Below are positions 37,545 to 46,822 of a stretch of DNA of 55,954 nt, in pieces. The stretch's first letter is position 1. Every line of letters begins with the position of its first letter. A program made the position numbers and the translations under genes. The DNA comes from Methanobacterium sp. (GTDB lineage: Archaea; Methanobacteriota; Methanobacteria; Methanobacteriales; Methanobacteriaceae). The stretch is from NCBI GenBank assembly GCA_015661405.1, contig JACWMK010000010.1, positions 1 to 55,954 of the forward strand, read 5' to 3'. The notes beneath the pieces are model-generated. The model searched no databases, was not told where the DNA came from, and worked only from the letters and a program-made list of their open reading frames with translations.

Positions 37545-40500
37545 ATGATGGATTATCAAATATCAGATAGTGCATATAAATCAATTTTTGAATCTAATTT
37601 GGATGCTATCTTAATCATTAATTCTGATGATAAGATATTAGAAACTAATCCAGCTGCAGAGTTCCTTTTTGGTTATTCACATGATGAAATAACAAAACTT
37701 AGCAAATTTGAACTATTAAACAACAAAGATCCCAGACTATCCACCTTATTAAACGAATTAACAAGTGAAGGTAAAGTAAAAGGTGAAATTACTCTTATAA
37801 ATAAAAATGGATCAAAGTTCCCTGCTGAAATATCTGCTATAATCCTAGATAATGAAAAAAATAATGAACAAATATCAATCACCATTAAAGACATCACAGA
37901 TCATAAGCAGGTTGAAGATTCACTATTAGAAACGAATATTAAGCTTGAAGCTGTCATCGGAAGCATGACTGATGCTGTATTTATATCTGATGTTGGAGGG
38001 AATTTTATTGATTTTAATGATGCTTTCGCAACATATCACAGGTTCAAAAATAAAGAAGAATGTTATAAGACTCTTACAGATTTCACGGATTATATTGATG
38101 TTTATTTTGACAATGGGGCCTTAGCACCATTAGATATGTGGGCTGTTCCAAGGGCACTTAGAGGTGAAACATCATCTAATGAGGAATATATCCTTCGTAG
38201 AAAGGACACTGGTGAGACTTGGTGGGGTAGTTATAGTTTTGCACCAATAAAAGACAAAAATAGTTCAATTATCGGTTCAGTTGTTGTGGGACATGAAATC
38301 ACTCACCGTAAACAACGAGAGAAGGCGTTGCATGATAGTGAGGAAAAATATCGTAATATTATTGAAAATATTCTAGATGCCTATATTCGAGCAGATAACG
38401 AAGGTACGATCATCATGGCTAGTCCTTCTGCAGCACGAATGTATAGATTTAATTCAATACAAGAAATGATGGGACTTTCTGCTAGTTCATTTTATTCAAA
38501 CACAGAAGATAGAGATTATGTGCTGGATGAACTAACGGAACATGGAAAATTAGAGGATAATGAAGTTGAAGCTTTAAGAAATGATGGTTCCGTCTTTTGG
38601 GTGTCTCAAAATGCTCAGAATTATTATGATGAAAATGGTCAAATTCAGGGCACAGAGACTTTTGTTCGTGACATTACTATTCGTAAGAAAGCTGAAGAGG
38701 CACTTAGTGTTAGTGAAGAGAATTATAGACATCTTGTCCAATACGCACCCACATTTATCTATGAAATAGATTATAATGGTCCACGATTCAAGACTGTAAA
38801 TGACGCCATGTGCCAATTTTCAGGTTATTCACGAGAAGAATTACTATCAATGAACCCCTTTGACTTGTTAGATTCTAAAAGCAAACAAATTTTCCAAGAG
38901 AGAATTAATGAATGGTTAAGTGGAGAAAAAATAGCTGAAAACATTGAGTTTAACGTATTACATAAAGATGGGCATAAATTATGGGTTAATCTTAATGTTA
39001 AGCCTACTTATACGGATGGTATACTAAATAGTGCTCTTGTTGTAGGTTATGACATCACAGAACGTAAGAAGTTAGAGAATAAGAGGCAAAAGCTACTTGA
39101 GCAGATACAATTATTTAATGAGGAGTTAGAAGTTTCGAATGAAGAGTTACAATCCACTACTGAGGAATTACGAGTAGCAAATGAAGAGCTTCAGCAACAG
39201 GAATATGAATTGTTAAATATTAACCAAGCACTGAGGGAAAGTGAATTAAGACTTCGTAGATTTTATGAATCAGGTTTACTTGGAGTGATATACTGGAACA
39301 TAGAAGGTAAAATCATAGATGCTAATGATAAGTTCCTGGAGATGACGGGTTACACTCGTGATGATTTAGAGATGGGACGAATTGATTGGGCTAAAATGAC
39401 CCCCCCAGAATATCAATATCTGGATGAACGATCTCTTATTGAACTTAAGAACACTGGCGTAAATAAAATGCCATTCGAGAAAGAGTATATTCGCAAGGAT
39501 GGTTCACACATTCCAGTAATAGTTGCCGGAGCAATGTTAGATAATGTACGCATTAACGGTGTTGCATTTGTTCTAGACATTACAGAACGTAAAAAAACAG
39601 AAGCAGAATTAAAAGAGTATAGAGGGCAGTTGGAGGATTTGGTGGAGGCTCGTACAGTAGAGCTTGAAGATACTTATAAATCCTTGAAAGAGAAAGAGAA
39701 TCAGTATTTAACTTTATTTAATTCTATTGATGAAGGTTTTTGTACTGTCGAAGTGATTTTTGATGCGGATAATAAACCTGTAGATTACCGTTTTTTAGAG
39801 ATTAATCCCGCTTTTGAAGGACAAACTGGATTAGTTGAAGCCGAGGGTAAGTTGATGCGCGATCTGGCTCCGGATCATGAGGAGCATTGGTTTGAAATTT
39901 ATGGTAAAATAGCTTTAACTGGCGAACCTATGCGCTTTGTAAACGAAGCAAAAGCGTTGAATAGGTGGTATGATGTTTATGCATTTAAAATTGGTGACCC
40001 TGAAGGTAGGGAAGTTGCTATTCTATTTAACGATATTACTAAACGTAAAAAAGCTGAAGATAAATTAAAGGAGTATCAGGATACCCTTGAAGAAAAAGTT
40101 GAAAAACGTACCGAAGAGCTTTTAAAGTCTAATAAGGAGTTGGAGCAGTTTGCTTATGTTTCTTCTCACGATTTGCAAGAACCTATCAGGATGGTTACCA
40201 GTTTCACCCAGTTATTAGAGAAGCGTTATAAAGGTCAACTTGATACGGATGCTGATGAGTATATTAATTTTATTGTTGAGGGTGCTCATAGGATGAAATA
40301 TTTAATTGATGATCTTTTAGCTTTTTCACGGCTTAATACTCAAGCTAAGGAAATTGAAAAAGTTAACCTAGAAACAGTGTTAAATAATGTTCTTTCAAAT
40401 TTATCGGTATCCATCAAAGAAAAAAATGCAAGTATAAGCCATGATCTACTTCCTACGATTTTGGCTGATGATTCCCAAATGATGCAGGTTTTCCAGAATT

Positions 40501-40808
40501 TGATAGCTAATGCTATTAAATTCCATGGACCTATCTCTCCAAAAATCCATGTATCCGCCCAAAAAGATGAGAATAAATGGATATTTGCCGTGAGTGATAA
40601 TGGTATAGGCATAGATCCGGAGTATCAAAAACAAATCTTCGAGGTATTTAAAAGATTACATACCCGGAAAGAGTATCCTGGCTCAGGGATTGGACTATCT
40701 ATATCTCAAAAAATTATAAATAGACACGACGGACGAATCTGGGTTGAATCTGAATTAGGAAAAGGCTCAACCTTCTACTTTACCCTCCCGTTAATACATG
40801 GAGAATAG
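37545..40808 (+). CDS. Soluble sensor histidine kinase with six PAS domains
   Basis: 1087 residues, intact. PAS domains at about 8-125, 130-252, 262-382, 388-508, 568-690 and 725-845; the NEEL coiled coil is at 510-560 and a further coiled coil at 690-720. The HisKA domain follows with the H-box VSSHDLQEPIRMVTSFTQLL, then the ATPase motifs NLIANAIKF, DNGIGIDPEYQ and GSGIGLSISQ, ending GKGSTFYFTLP. No membrane helices. A receiver domain is absent. The first PAS is closely related to that of the kinases starting at 42730 and 48220. Its signal is unknown; PAS domains can bind haem, flavin or small ligands but no cofactor motif was identified. The Rcp1-like regulator upstream is its likely phosphorylation partner. 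Confidence 0.93.
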   Translation: MMDYQISDSAYKSIFESNLDAILIINSDDKILETNPAAEFLFGYSHDEITKLSKFELLNNKDPRLSTLLNELTSEGKVKGEITLINKNGSKFPAEISAIILDNEKNNEQISITIKDITDHKQVEDSLLETNIKLEAVIGSMTDAVFISDVGGNFIDFNDAFATYHRFKNKEECYKTLTDFTDYIDVYFDNGALAPLDMWAVPRALRGETSSNEEYILRRKDTGETWWGSYSFAPIKDKNSSIIGSVVVGHEITHRKQREKALHDSEEKYRNIIENILDAYIRADNEGTIIMASPSAARMYRFNSIQEMMGLSASSFYSNTEDRDYVLDELTEHGKLEDNEVEALRNDGSVFWVSQNAQNYYDENGQIQGTETFVRDITIRKKAEEALSVSEENYRHLVQYAPTFIYEIDYNGPRFKTVNDAMCQFSGYSREELLSMNPFDLLDSKSKQIFQERINEWLSGEKIAENIEFNVLHKDGHKLWVNLNVKPTYTDGILNSALVVGYDITERKKLENKRQKLLEQIQLFNEELEVSNEELQSTTEELRVANEELQQQEYELLNINQALRESELRLRRFYESGLLGVIYWNIEGKIIDANDKFLEMTGYTRDDLEMGRIDWAKMTPPEYQYLDERSLIELKNTGVNKMPFEKEYIRKDGSHIPVIVAGAMLDNVRINGVAFVLDITERKKTEAELKEYRGQLEDLVEARTVELEDTYKSLKEKENQYLTLFNSIDEGFCTVEVIFDADNKPVDYRFLEINPAFEGQTGLVEAEGKLMRDLAPDHEEHWFEIYGKIALTGEPMRFVNEAKALNRWYDVYAFKIGDPEGREVAILFNDITKRKKAEDKLKEYQDTLEEKVEKRTEELLKSNKELEQFAYVSSHDLQEPIRMVTSFTQLLEKRYKGQLDTDADEYINFIVEGAHRMKYLIDDLLAFSRLNTQAKEIEKVNLETVLNNVLSNLSVSIKEKNASISHDLLPTILADDSQMMQVFQNLIANAIKFHGPISPKIHVSAQKDENKWIFAVSDNGIGIDPEYQKQIFEVFKRLHTRKEYPGSGIGLSISQKIINRHDGRIWVESELGKGSTFYFTLPLIHGE

Positions 40809-40813
40809 TAAAA

Positions 40814-41134
40814 ATGTCTTATCTACTCTATTCCATTATACTTGCTTTTACAAGTATTATCAGTATTGATTTAGGTATTTATGGGTGACAACACCGCGAT
40901 AGGCCGGGGATGCTAGCTTTTAGTATTTTTATGTTCCTTTCGGTGGTATGGCCTATGGCTCAAGCATTTGACATTAGCACTACAGATTTAACTCTGAAAA
41001 TTTTCTTAATGAAAATACGTATAGATACACCGGTTTTTGCAAGCTTAGCATATATCGTGATGGTGATTCAGTTGATCGGCCGATCTAACATACTGATGAT
41101 GGATATTCTAATATGTGCTAAAATGAGATATTAA
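40814..41134 (+). pseudogene. Truncated 7TM-sensor kinase N terminus with internal TGA
   Basis: The frame opens 5 bases past the preceding kinase as MSYLLYSIILAFTSIISIDL, GIYG, meets a TGA (40886-40888), then continues in frame QHRDRPGMLAFSIFMFLSVV, WPMAQAFDISTTDLTLKI and IDTPVFASLAYIVMVIQLIG to a stop. The pattern matches the start of the 7TM region found in some archaeal histidine kinases, where the residue at the stop is tryptophan (TGG to TGA). All kinase domains are missing. A 74-residue piece could be made from 40910 but is unlikely to be useful. Confidence 0.65.
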
Positions 41135-41302
41135 ACTAAATAATCTACTGGTCACATAACTGACATGTTCCCATACATTTTATTGAAAATAATCTTTAAT
41201 AAATTAGTAAATTTTTTGTTTTTTAATATCAAAGAGTATAGGAATGAAAAATATTCATCACTTATCAAAAACATATTTGAATAAAAAAAAATAACATTTA
41301 TT

Positions 41303-42103
41303 TTAATAAGACACTTCACTAGTGTGTTCAAATACCGCGTCGAATATTATACTCATTACACTTACTAAGTAAGGATTTTTTGATGTGATGCCGGGCTTGG
41401 TATCTTCAGGATATGGTGGTACGTACATGAATTCATTATCGTCAATATGTATAAATATATATTTAGAATATTGTTCAGTTGGTAGTGGTAGTTTAGTTAA
41501 GTATTTATATAAATCACCGAAATCCGTGAAATCTATTTCATATCCATCATGTACGGTTAAGTTCTTTAATTTATAATTTTTTGCAAGGCTATTATCCTTT
41601 CCGAATATTATTAATTCGATTTTTAAGTCTTTATTGCTTGCAAATGAGAGGTAATTTAAGTATTCTTCGGGGAGAATTAGTTTCATTGATTTTTTTGCTT
41701 TACACATTAATTCTTCCATGCTGTGTTCTACATTATTTTCACCGAAAAGAGTCCATATGATATATGGGTCTTCAATTTGAATATTACTTTTTTCAATATT
41801 TTTTAATTCTTTTAGAGCAATTTTTTTTGCATCTTCATGGATTCGGATTAAACTTCTAAGAGCTATCTTAGGTGTAACTGCTTTATAAATTGCAGGTTTG
41901 GAACTAACCATCATTACTAGACCTTTATCCATTAAACCTTTTAGACTTTGATATACACTGGGTTTAGGAATATTTAAGTATTCATAAATCCGTTTAACCT
42001 CAGCTCGCTCAAATAATACTAATGTAGAGTATACTTTAGCCTCATATTCAGCTAAACCCATAGTTTTCAGAGATTCAATTAGTTCTATTGATAATTCACT
42101 CAT
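41303..42103 (-). CDS. TrmB-family transcriptional regulator
   Basis: 266 residues from the ATG at 42103, chosen because the regulator domain starts there and an AGGAT lies 11 bases upstream; an open frame extends back to 42214 but crosses the promoter. The winged helix is LKTMGLAEYEAKVYSTLVLF with EVKRIYEYLNIPKPSVYQSL and KGLMDKGLV, the TrmB start, then a coiled coil and the TrmB middle region IIWTLFGENNVEHSMEELM. The C-terminal part differs from sugar-binding TrmB proteins and its ligand is unknown. The promoter has a palindrome shared with that of the YhgE/Pip permease. Confidence 0.87.
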   Translation of the reverse strand: MSELSIELIESLKTMGLAEYEAKVYSTLVLFERAEVKRIYEYLNIPKPSVYQSLKGLMDKGLVMMVSSKPAIYKAVTPKIALRSLIRIHEDAKKIALKELKNIEKSNIQIEDPYIIWTLFGENNVEHSMEELMCKAKKSMKLILPEEYLNYLSFASNKDLKIELIIFGKDNSLAKNYKLKNLTVHDGYEIDFTDFGDLYKYLTKLPLPTEQYSKYIFIHIDDNEFMYVPPYPEDTKPGITSKNPYLVSVMSIIFDAVFEHTSEVSY

Positions 42104-42120
42104 ATTAATTAATCCTATTT

Positions 42121-42175
42121 TAGTAGTTTGTAACTTAACTAATACAGAATTATACAGTAAAGTAAGATATAAAAA
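42121..42175 (-). promoter_or_regulatory. TrmB gene promoter with shared 24-bp operator
   Basis: TAGTAGTT-N8-AACTAATA (42121-42144) matches the permease operators in arm sequence and in exact 8-base spacing, with one arm mismatch. The TATA box on the minus strand (42167-42175, TTTTTATAT core) is 22 bases upstream, so the operator sits at the predicted transcription start just as the downstream permease copy does. A weaker half-site AACTATTA is at 42194-42201. Confidence 0.65.
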
Positions 42176-42339
42176 TTTTGGTTTTCTACTAAAAACTATT
42201 AAAAATTTAATCAAAATTTAATTAGAACGATTTATGGTAATAAAAAAAAGTTACTTGTAAATTGGGAAAAGATTTTCAAAAAAATAGCAATATAAGAAAT
42301 ATACGGTTTTAATTGCAAAAGAAAAAAAATAGTTAAATT

Positions 42340-42381
42340 AAAGTGGAATCAGAACCCGTAATCAAATCTAAATTCCACTTT
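42340..42381. repeat. Perfect 10-bp inverted repeat
   Basis: AAAGTGGAAT (42340-42349) and ATTCCACTTT (42372-42381) are exact reverse complements with a 22-base loop. Lies in the gap between the TrmB and kinase genes. Could be a terminator hairpin, an operator or part of a small element; no direct support for any. Confidence 0.5.
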
Positions 42382-42399
42382 TACATCCCCTAGTAAATC

Positions 42400-42545
42400 A
42401 TGATTATTCCAGCAGTTATCTTGCATAAGAGTAATGATGAAATTGTGATTATTAACGGATGGCAATATCATCGTGACAAATTCACTTAAATAGTATTAGC
42501 TGGAAAATATTAGCTGATCTAGTACAAGAGTTCATCGACAAGTGA
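42400..42545 (+). pseudogene. Small broken reading frame
   Basis: An ATG frame reads MIIPAVILHKSNDEIVIING, WQYHRDKFT and stops at 42487; a one-base backward shift continues LNSISWKILADLVQEFIDK to a stop at 42545. The total of 48 residues has ordinary protein composition, suggesting a frameshifted remnant. The same stretch also contains a 10-bp inverted repeat AAATTCACTT (42478-42487) and AAGTGAATTT (42540-42549), so an RNA hairpin is an alternative reading. No family recognised. Confidence 0.3.
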
Positions 42546-42729
42546 ATTTATCATTTTTTTTTTATATTATTATATTTAATTTTTATTGATAAAATAGTTA
42601 TAACTGTAGTTTTTTTTTGACTGAAGGGACAAGAAATAGGCATATTTTTCAATTTAATAATATTTATATGGTTGTTTTGTAGTGAAAAATAGTTATTTTT
42701 ATTAAATTTGTTAAACAAATATAAGAGTT

Positions 42730-45234
42730 ATGAAGGGGCATCGAATATCAGATAAAGCTTATAAATTTATTTTTGAATCTAGCTTAGATATTATTTTAGT
42801 CACTACTCCTGAAGGCATGGTATTGGATGCTAATTCTGCTGTAGAGTTGCTTTTTGGTTATACACATGATGAAATAATTAAACTTAACAGATCACAACTC
42901 ATAGACACCAATGACCAGAGATCATCTGCCCTATTAAATGATTTATCACTTAAAGGAGAAGTAAAAGGTGAAATCACTCTTATAAAGAAAGATGGAACAA
43001 AGTTTCCCGCTGAAATATCAGCCATCATATTACCTGCTCAAAATGATGAAAAACAAAATTTAATGACCATTAGAGACATCACCGAACGTAAACATGCTGA
43101 AGAGGAGAATAAAATATTTGCAACTATGGTGGATACTTCCATTGATGGAGTTACGGTCCAGGATTTCGAAGGTAACGTGTTATCATGGAATCAAGGTGCA
43201 GAGGAAATTTATGGTTATAGTAAATCCGAAGCACTCGAGTCAAGCATATATCTTATTATCCCTGGTGACTGTAAGGATGAGAAACAAGCATTAATTTATG
43301 ACTTAAAGAATGGGGCAGATGCTATATCTATCGAGACTAAGAGAATAACTAAGGACGGTAGAGTTCTTGATATTTGGCTCACTTTAACTACCTTGAAAGA
43401 TGATGATGGAAAACCTTACGCATTCACAACAATCGAACGTGATATAACTGAACAAAAAAAGTTAAAAGAAAAGCAGCAAGAGTTACTGGAGCAGTTAAAA
43501 CATTTTAATGAGGAGTTAACTGTATCTAATGAGGAATTACAATCTACTACTGAAGAACTCAGGGTATCTAATGAAAAACTTCAGCAGCAGGGGGAAGAAT
43601 TATTGCTTGTTAATCAGGCATTGATGGTAAGTAAAAAACATTATCAACAATTTTTTGATAATCCTCTTACTGGTTTTGCTTTGTGTGAAATTATCACTGA
43701 TAATAAAGAAGAACCAGTAGATTTTGTTTATTTAGATGTTAATCAAGCATTTGAAAACTTTACTGGATTTAAAAAAGAAGATGTGTTAAATAAGAAAGTA
43801 TCAGATATTCTACCATTAGAAGAAGTTTCTGAAATCATTAAAATATATGGTAATGTAGCTTTAACTGGTGAATCAGCCAATATTGAATATCCCATACCTT
43901 CTTTAAATAAATATTATCAAATTGCTGCATTTTCACCAGAAAAAAAGCAATTTATAGCATTTTTCACTGACATCACCCAGAATAAAAAGGCTGAAGAAAA
44001 TATTAAAATGTTAGCGGATGTTGTAGATTCTTCAGATGATGCTATTATAACCAAATCACTTGAAGGAATTATAACTAGCTGGAATAAAGGAGCAGAAAAA
44101 ATTTATGGTTATAAGGCTGAAGAAGTCTTAGAACAGAATATTTCAATATTAGCACCATACTCTCTTAAAAATGAAATATCACATTTGATTGAGAATATCA
44201 AGCAGGGAAAACAGATTGATCATTATGAAACTTTGAGGGTAAAAAAGGACGGTACATTGATAAATGTTAGTTTAACTCTTTCCCCTGTTTTTGACGATAG
44301 GGGGAAATTAGTGGCAGTATCAACTATTTCCAGAGATATTACCGAACATATGAAAGCTGAAGAAAAAAATTTAGAGTTACTGGAGAAGTTACAAGCATCT
44401 TCTGAAGAGTTAACTGCTTCTAATGAAGAATTACAGGCTACCAGTGAGGAACTTAAGACGGCAAATGAATCGCTTCAGTTACAAATGCAGTTTGAAGTGG
44501 AAGCTAATAAGGAGTTAAAAGAGGTTGCAAGTAAATTAAAGATTTCAAATAGTGAGTTAGAGCAGTTTGCTTATGTTTCTTCCCATGACTTGCAGGAACC
44601 TTTGAGGATGGTTGCCAGTTTCACTCAATTGTTAGAGCGTCGTTATAAAGGTCAGCTTGACGAGGATGCAGATGAGTATATTGGGTTTATAGTTGAAGGT
44701 TCTCAGCGTATGAAATATTTAATTGATGATTTATTAGAGTTTTCACGCCTTAATACTCAAGTTAAAGAATTTGAATTATCTTACTTGGAAATTGCTTTAG
44801 AGGATGTTTTATTAAAACTACAAATATCTATAAAAGATTATAATGCAAAAATCACTCATGAACCTTTACCAACCCTCATGGTAGATTTAATGCAAATTAG
44901 GCAGTTATTCCAAAACTTAATTTCTAATGCTATTAAATTCCATGGAGATGAGCCGCCTGAAATTCACATATCTGCCCAGAAAAATGGAAATGAATGGATA
45001 TTTGGGGTAAGTGATAATGGAATAGGTATTAAACCTGAGCATCAGGAATTAATTTTTGGAATATTTAAAAGATTACACACCCGTGAAGAATATCCTGGAA
45101 CAGGTATAGGTTTATCTATTTGTAAAAGAATTATTGAAAGACATGGTGGACGAATCTGGGTGGAATCCGAACCTGGGAAAGGCTCAACCTTTTACTTCAC
45201 CATCCCTATGAAATCTATAAAGAAAATGAAATAA
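42730..45234 (+). CDS. Soluble sensor histidine kinase with four PAS domains
   Basis: 834 residues, intact. PAS at about 8-122, 130-250, 305-425 and 430-545; coiled coils of the NEEL type at 252-305 and again at 545-610 (EELTASNEELQATSEELKTA). The H-box is VSSHDLQEPLRMVASFTQLL, followed by NLISNAIKF, DNGIGIKPEHQ, GTGIGLSICKR and GKGSTFYFTIP. No membrane helices or receiver. The N-terminal PAS belongs to the same subgroup as those of the kinases at 37545 and 48220. No ribosome-binding site is visible. It follows the TrmB gene on the opposite strand with a 500-base gap. Confidence 0.92.
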   Translation: MKGHRISDKAYKFIFESSLDIILVTTPEGMVLDANSAVELLFGYTHDEIIKLNRSQLIDTNDQRSSALLNDLSLKGEVKGEITLIKKDGTKFPAEISAIILPAQNDEKQNLMTIRDITERKHAEEENKIFATMVDTSIDGVTVQDFEGNVLSWNQGAEEIYGYSKSEALESSIYLIIPGDCKDEKQALIYDLKNGADAISIETKRITKDGRVLDIWLTLTTLKDDDGKPYAFTTIERDITEQKKLKEKQQELLEQLKHFNEELTVSNEELQSTTEELRVSNEKLQQQGEELLLVNQALMVSKKHYQQFFDNPLTGFALCEIITDNKEEPVDFVYLDVNQAFENFTGFKKEDVLNKKVSDILPLEEVSEIIKIYGNVALTGESANIEYPIPSLNKYYQIAAFSPEKKQFIAFFTDITQNKKAEENIKMLADVVDSSDDAIITKSLEGIITSWNKGAEKIYGYKAEEVLEQNISILAPYSLKNEISHLIENIKQGKQIDHYETLRVKKDGTLINVSLTLSPVFDDRGKLVAVSTISRDITEHMKAEEKNLELLEKLQASSEELTASNEELQATSEELKTANESLQLQMQFEVEANKELKEVASKLKISNSELEQFAYVSSHDLQEPLRMVASFTQLLERRYKGQLDEDADEYIGFIVEGSQRMKYLIDDLLEFSRLNTQVKEFELSYLEIALEDVLLKLQISIKDYNAKITHEPLPTLMVDLMQIRQLFQNLISNAIKFHGDEPPEIHISAQKNGNEWIFGVSDNGIGIKPEHQELIFGIFKRLHTREEYPGTGIGLSICKRIIERHGGRIWVESEPGKGSTFYFTIPMKSIKKMK

Positions 45235-45244
45235 AATTTATTAA

Positions 45245-45253
45245 TTTTTTTTT
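45245..45253 (+). terminator. T-run terminator after kinase gene
   Basis: Nine consecutive T begin 11 bases after the kinase stop codon, an archaeal-type intrinsic termination signal. Confidence 0.5.
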
Positions 45254-45339
45254 ATCTTAAAATTTAATAATTTAGAGAACTCTTTTTTTATTTTTTTTTA
45301 AATTCAGAAATTTAATAATTTTTACAGTTTAACTTACTT

Positions 45340-46296
45340 CTAATAATTTTTTATGATTATTTCATTTAATTCGCCTCTTTTAGAGGCGTTACAATTAATA
45401 ATTCTTCTGGCAGGTACTCTTTTAATTTTAAAGCCAGTATATAAATCATCAAAAAATTCATCATTTGGATCATTATTCTTTGGATCGGAATTACTTAACA
45501 TTAAATAAGCACCATTTAACGCCATTCTCCTATAGAATTCAGTTAATCTTTTTTGATCATGATCTGTAAAACCCGTTTTAGAGTAACTAGTGAAATTTGA
45601 AGTTTTATTAAGTGGCCTGTAAGGTGGATCAAGATATACGAAACTGTCCTTATCAATATACTCTTCTGCAACAGTAAAATCATTGCAAATAATCTGAGTA
45701 TCTTTTAAAGCTTGGTTAACTTGTATTATATTCTTTTCGTCACATATCTTAGGATTTTTATAGCGACCTTGGGGAACATTAAATTCTCCTTTACTATTCT
45801 GCCGGAATAATCCATTAAATCCTGTTTTATTTAGAAAAATCAAATATACTACTCTCATTATCCATTCATCATTATAATTAATATAATCAAATTCAGTCAT
45901 CTGATGATTATAAACACTTCTAATTTCATAATAATACTTTTTTCGATTCTCCTCTGATTTTGAGAGATAAATATCTTCTAGTACATGTAATTCATTTATT
46001 AATTCCTTATAATTATTCTGAATAACTTTATATCCCAGTATTAACTCTCGGTTAACATCAATTAAGACTGATTTTTTAATATTATATTTACTTCTTAAAA
46101 AAAAGAACATCGCACCACCACCCACGAATGGTTCGATGTAATTATCAATTTTTTTATTATCTAAGATTTTTTGGGGAAGGATTTTGTTAAGCTCCATTAA
46201 TAATTGATTTTTCCCTCCAGCCCATTTCAAAAATGGTTTAGCTTCAATATTAATTTCTTCAATTGAATTCATTTTAAATATAACCATACCATTCAT
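45340..46296 (-). CDS. DNA adenine methylase (Dam/D12 class)
   Basis: 318 residues. The S-adenosylmethionine motif is KPFLKWAGGKNQLLMEL, with IEPFVGGGAMFFFL, LIDVNRELILGYKVI and the catalytic DPPYRP in SFVYLDPPYRPLNKTSNF, then YLMLSNSDPKN near the C terminus. The order FxGxG-DPPY is of the alpha class; relatives such as Dam and M.MboI act on GATC, which is the most likely target here, though specificity cannot be read. No restriction enzyme gene is adjacent, so it is an orphan methylase. The family start fits an ATG at 46272, 8 codons inside; neither start shows a ribosome site. Confidence 0.9.
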   Translation of the reverse strand: MNGMVIFKMNSIEEINIEAKPFLKWAGGKNQLLMELNKILPQKILDNKKIDNYIEPFVGGGAMFFFLRSKYNIKKSVLIDVNRELILGYKVIQNNYKELINELHVLEDIYLSKSEENRKKYYYEIRSVYNHQMTEFDYINYNDEWIMRVVYLIFLNKTGFNGLFRQNSKGEFNVPQGRYKNPKICDEKNIIQVNQALKDTQIICNDFTVAEEYIDKDSFVYLDPPYRPLNKTSNFTSYSKTGFTDHDQKRLTEFYRRMALNGAYLMLSNSDPKNNDPNDEFFDDLYTGFKIKRVPARRIINCNASKRGELNEIIIKNY

Positions 46297-46374
46297 AAAA
46301 ATAAAAATCTTTTTTAATTATTATCTGAACTTATCAATATTTCAACTGTATATTATTTTTTATATATCTTTAAT

Positions 46375-46780
46375 CTATTTAGTTTTAAAATATTTTTTTA
46401 CATTAGGTCGAGTTAGATAAAATAAGAATACACTTATAATTATGATTCCAGTTATAAATCCAACTGCCGAATGCGAGTGAGATTGCAGCAACAATTCCAT
46501 TAACTGCAAATATTATTAGAGTATAATCCACCACGCCCATTTACGTCCTTTTGTTAAGCCATATACACTATATAACATTATTAAGCCTAGAATGATTAGA
46601 AAGTATCCGAATATTATTCCAATAAGTGTACTTTTAAATACAGTCAGGAGTGAATTAATTCCATATTGCATCTAATGGTGTTCCGGGTATGATTATGGAT
46701 ATTCCTATAATTATAGCCAAAACTGCAGCAATTAACATGATTAACGCTTCTATTAATACTCCTTTTGGTCGGTTTAACAT
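46375..46780 (-). pseudogene. Decayed four-helix membrane protein
   Basis: The minus strand opens MLNRPKGVLIEALIMLIAAV and continues LAIIIGISIIIPGTPLDAIW to a stop; two or three one-base shifts recover TVFKSTLIGIIFGYFLIILG, MLYSVYGLTKGRKWAWWIIL, IIFAVNGIVAAISLAFGS and ISVFLFYLTRPNVKKYFKTK. The whole makes about 135 residues with four hydrophobic helices. It is downstream of the TetR-SRPBCC genes on the same strand and may once have been part of that operon. Family not certain; the RPxGV start and YGLTKGRKWAW resemble small DUF2127-like membrane proteins. Confidence 0.65.
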
Positions 46781-46822
46781 AAATTAAATCAATCCCGGTT
46801 TTATAATAATTGAATTTAAAAT

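Noticed and set aside
40886..40888. TGA read as tryptophan (code change)
   Set aside because: TGA is used as a normal stop by several intact genes here, for example the ThiN-HIT gene, and the fragment is truncated anyway.
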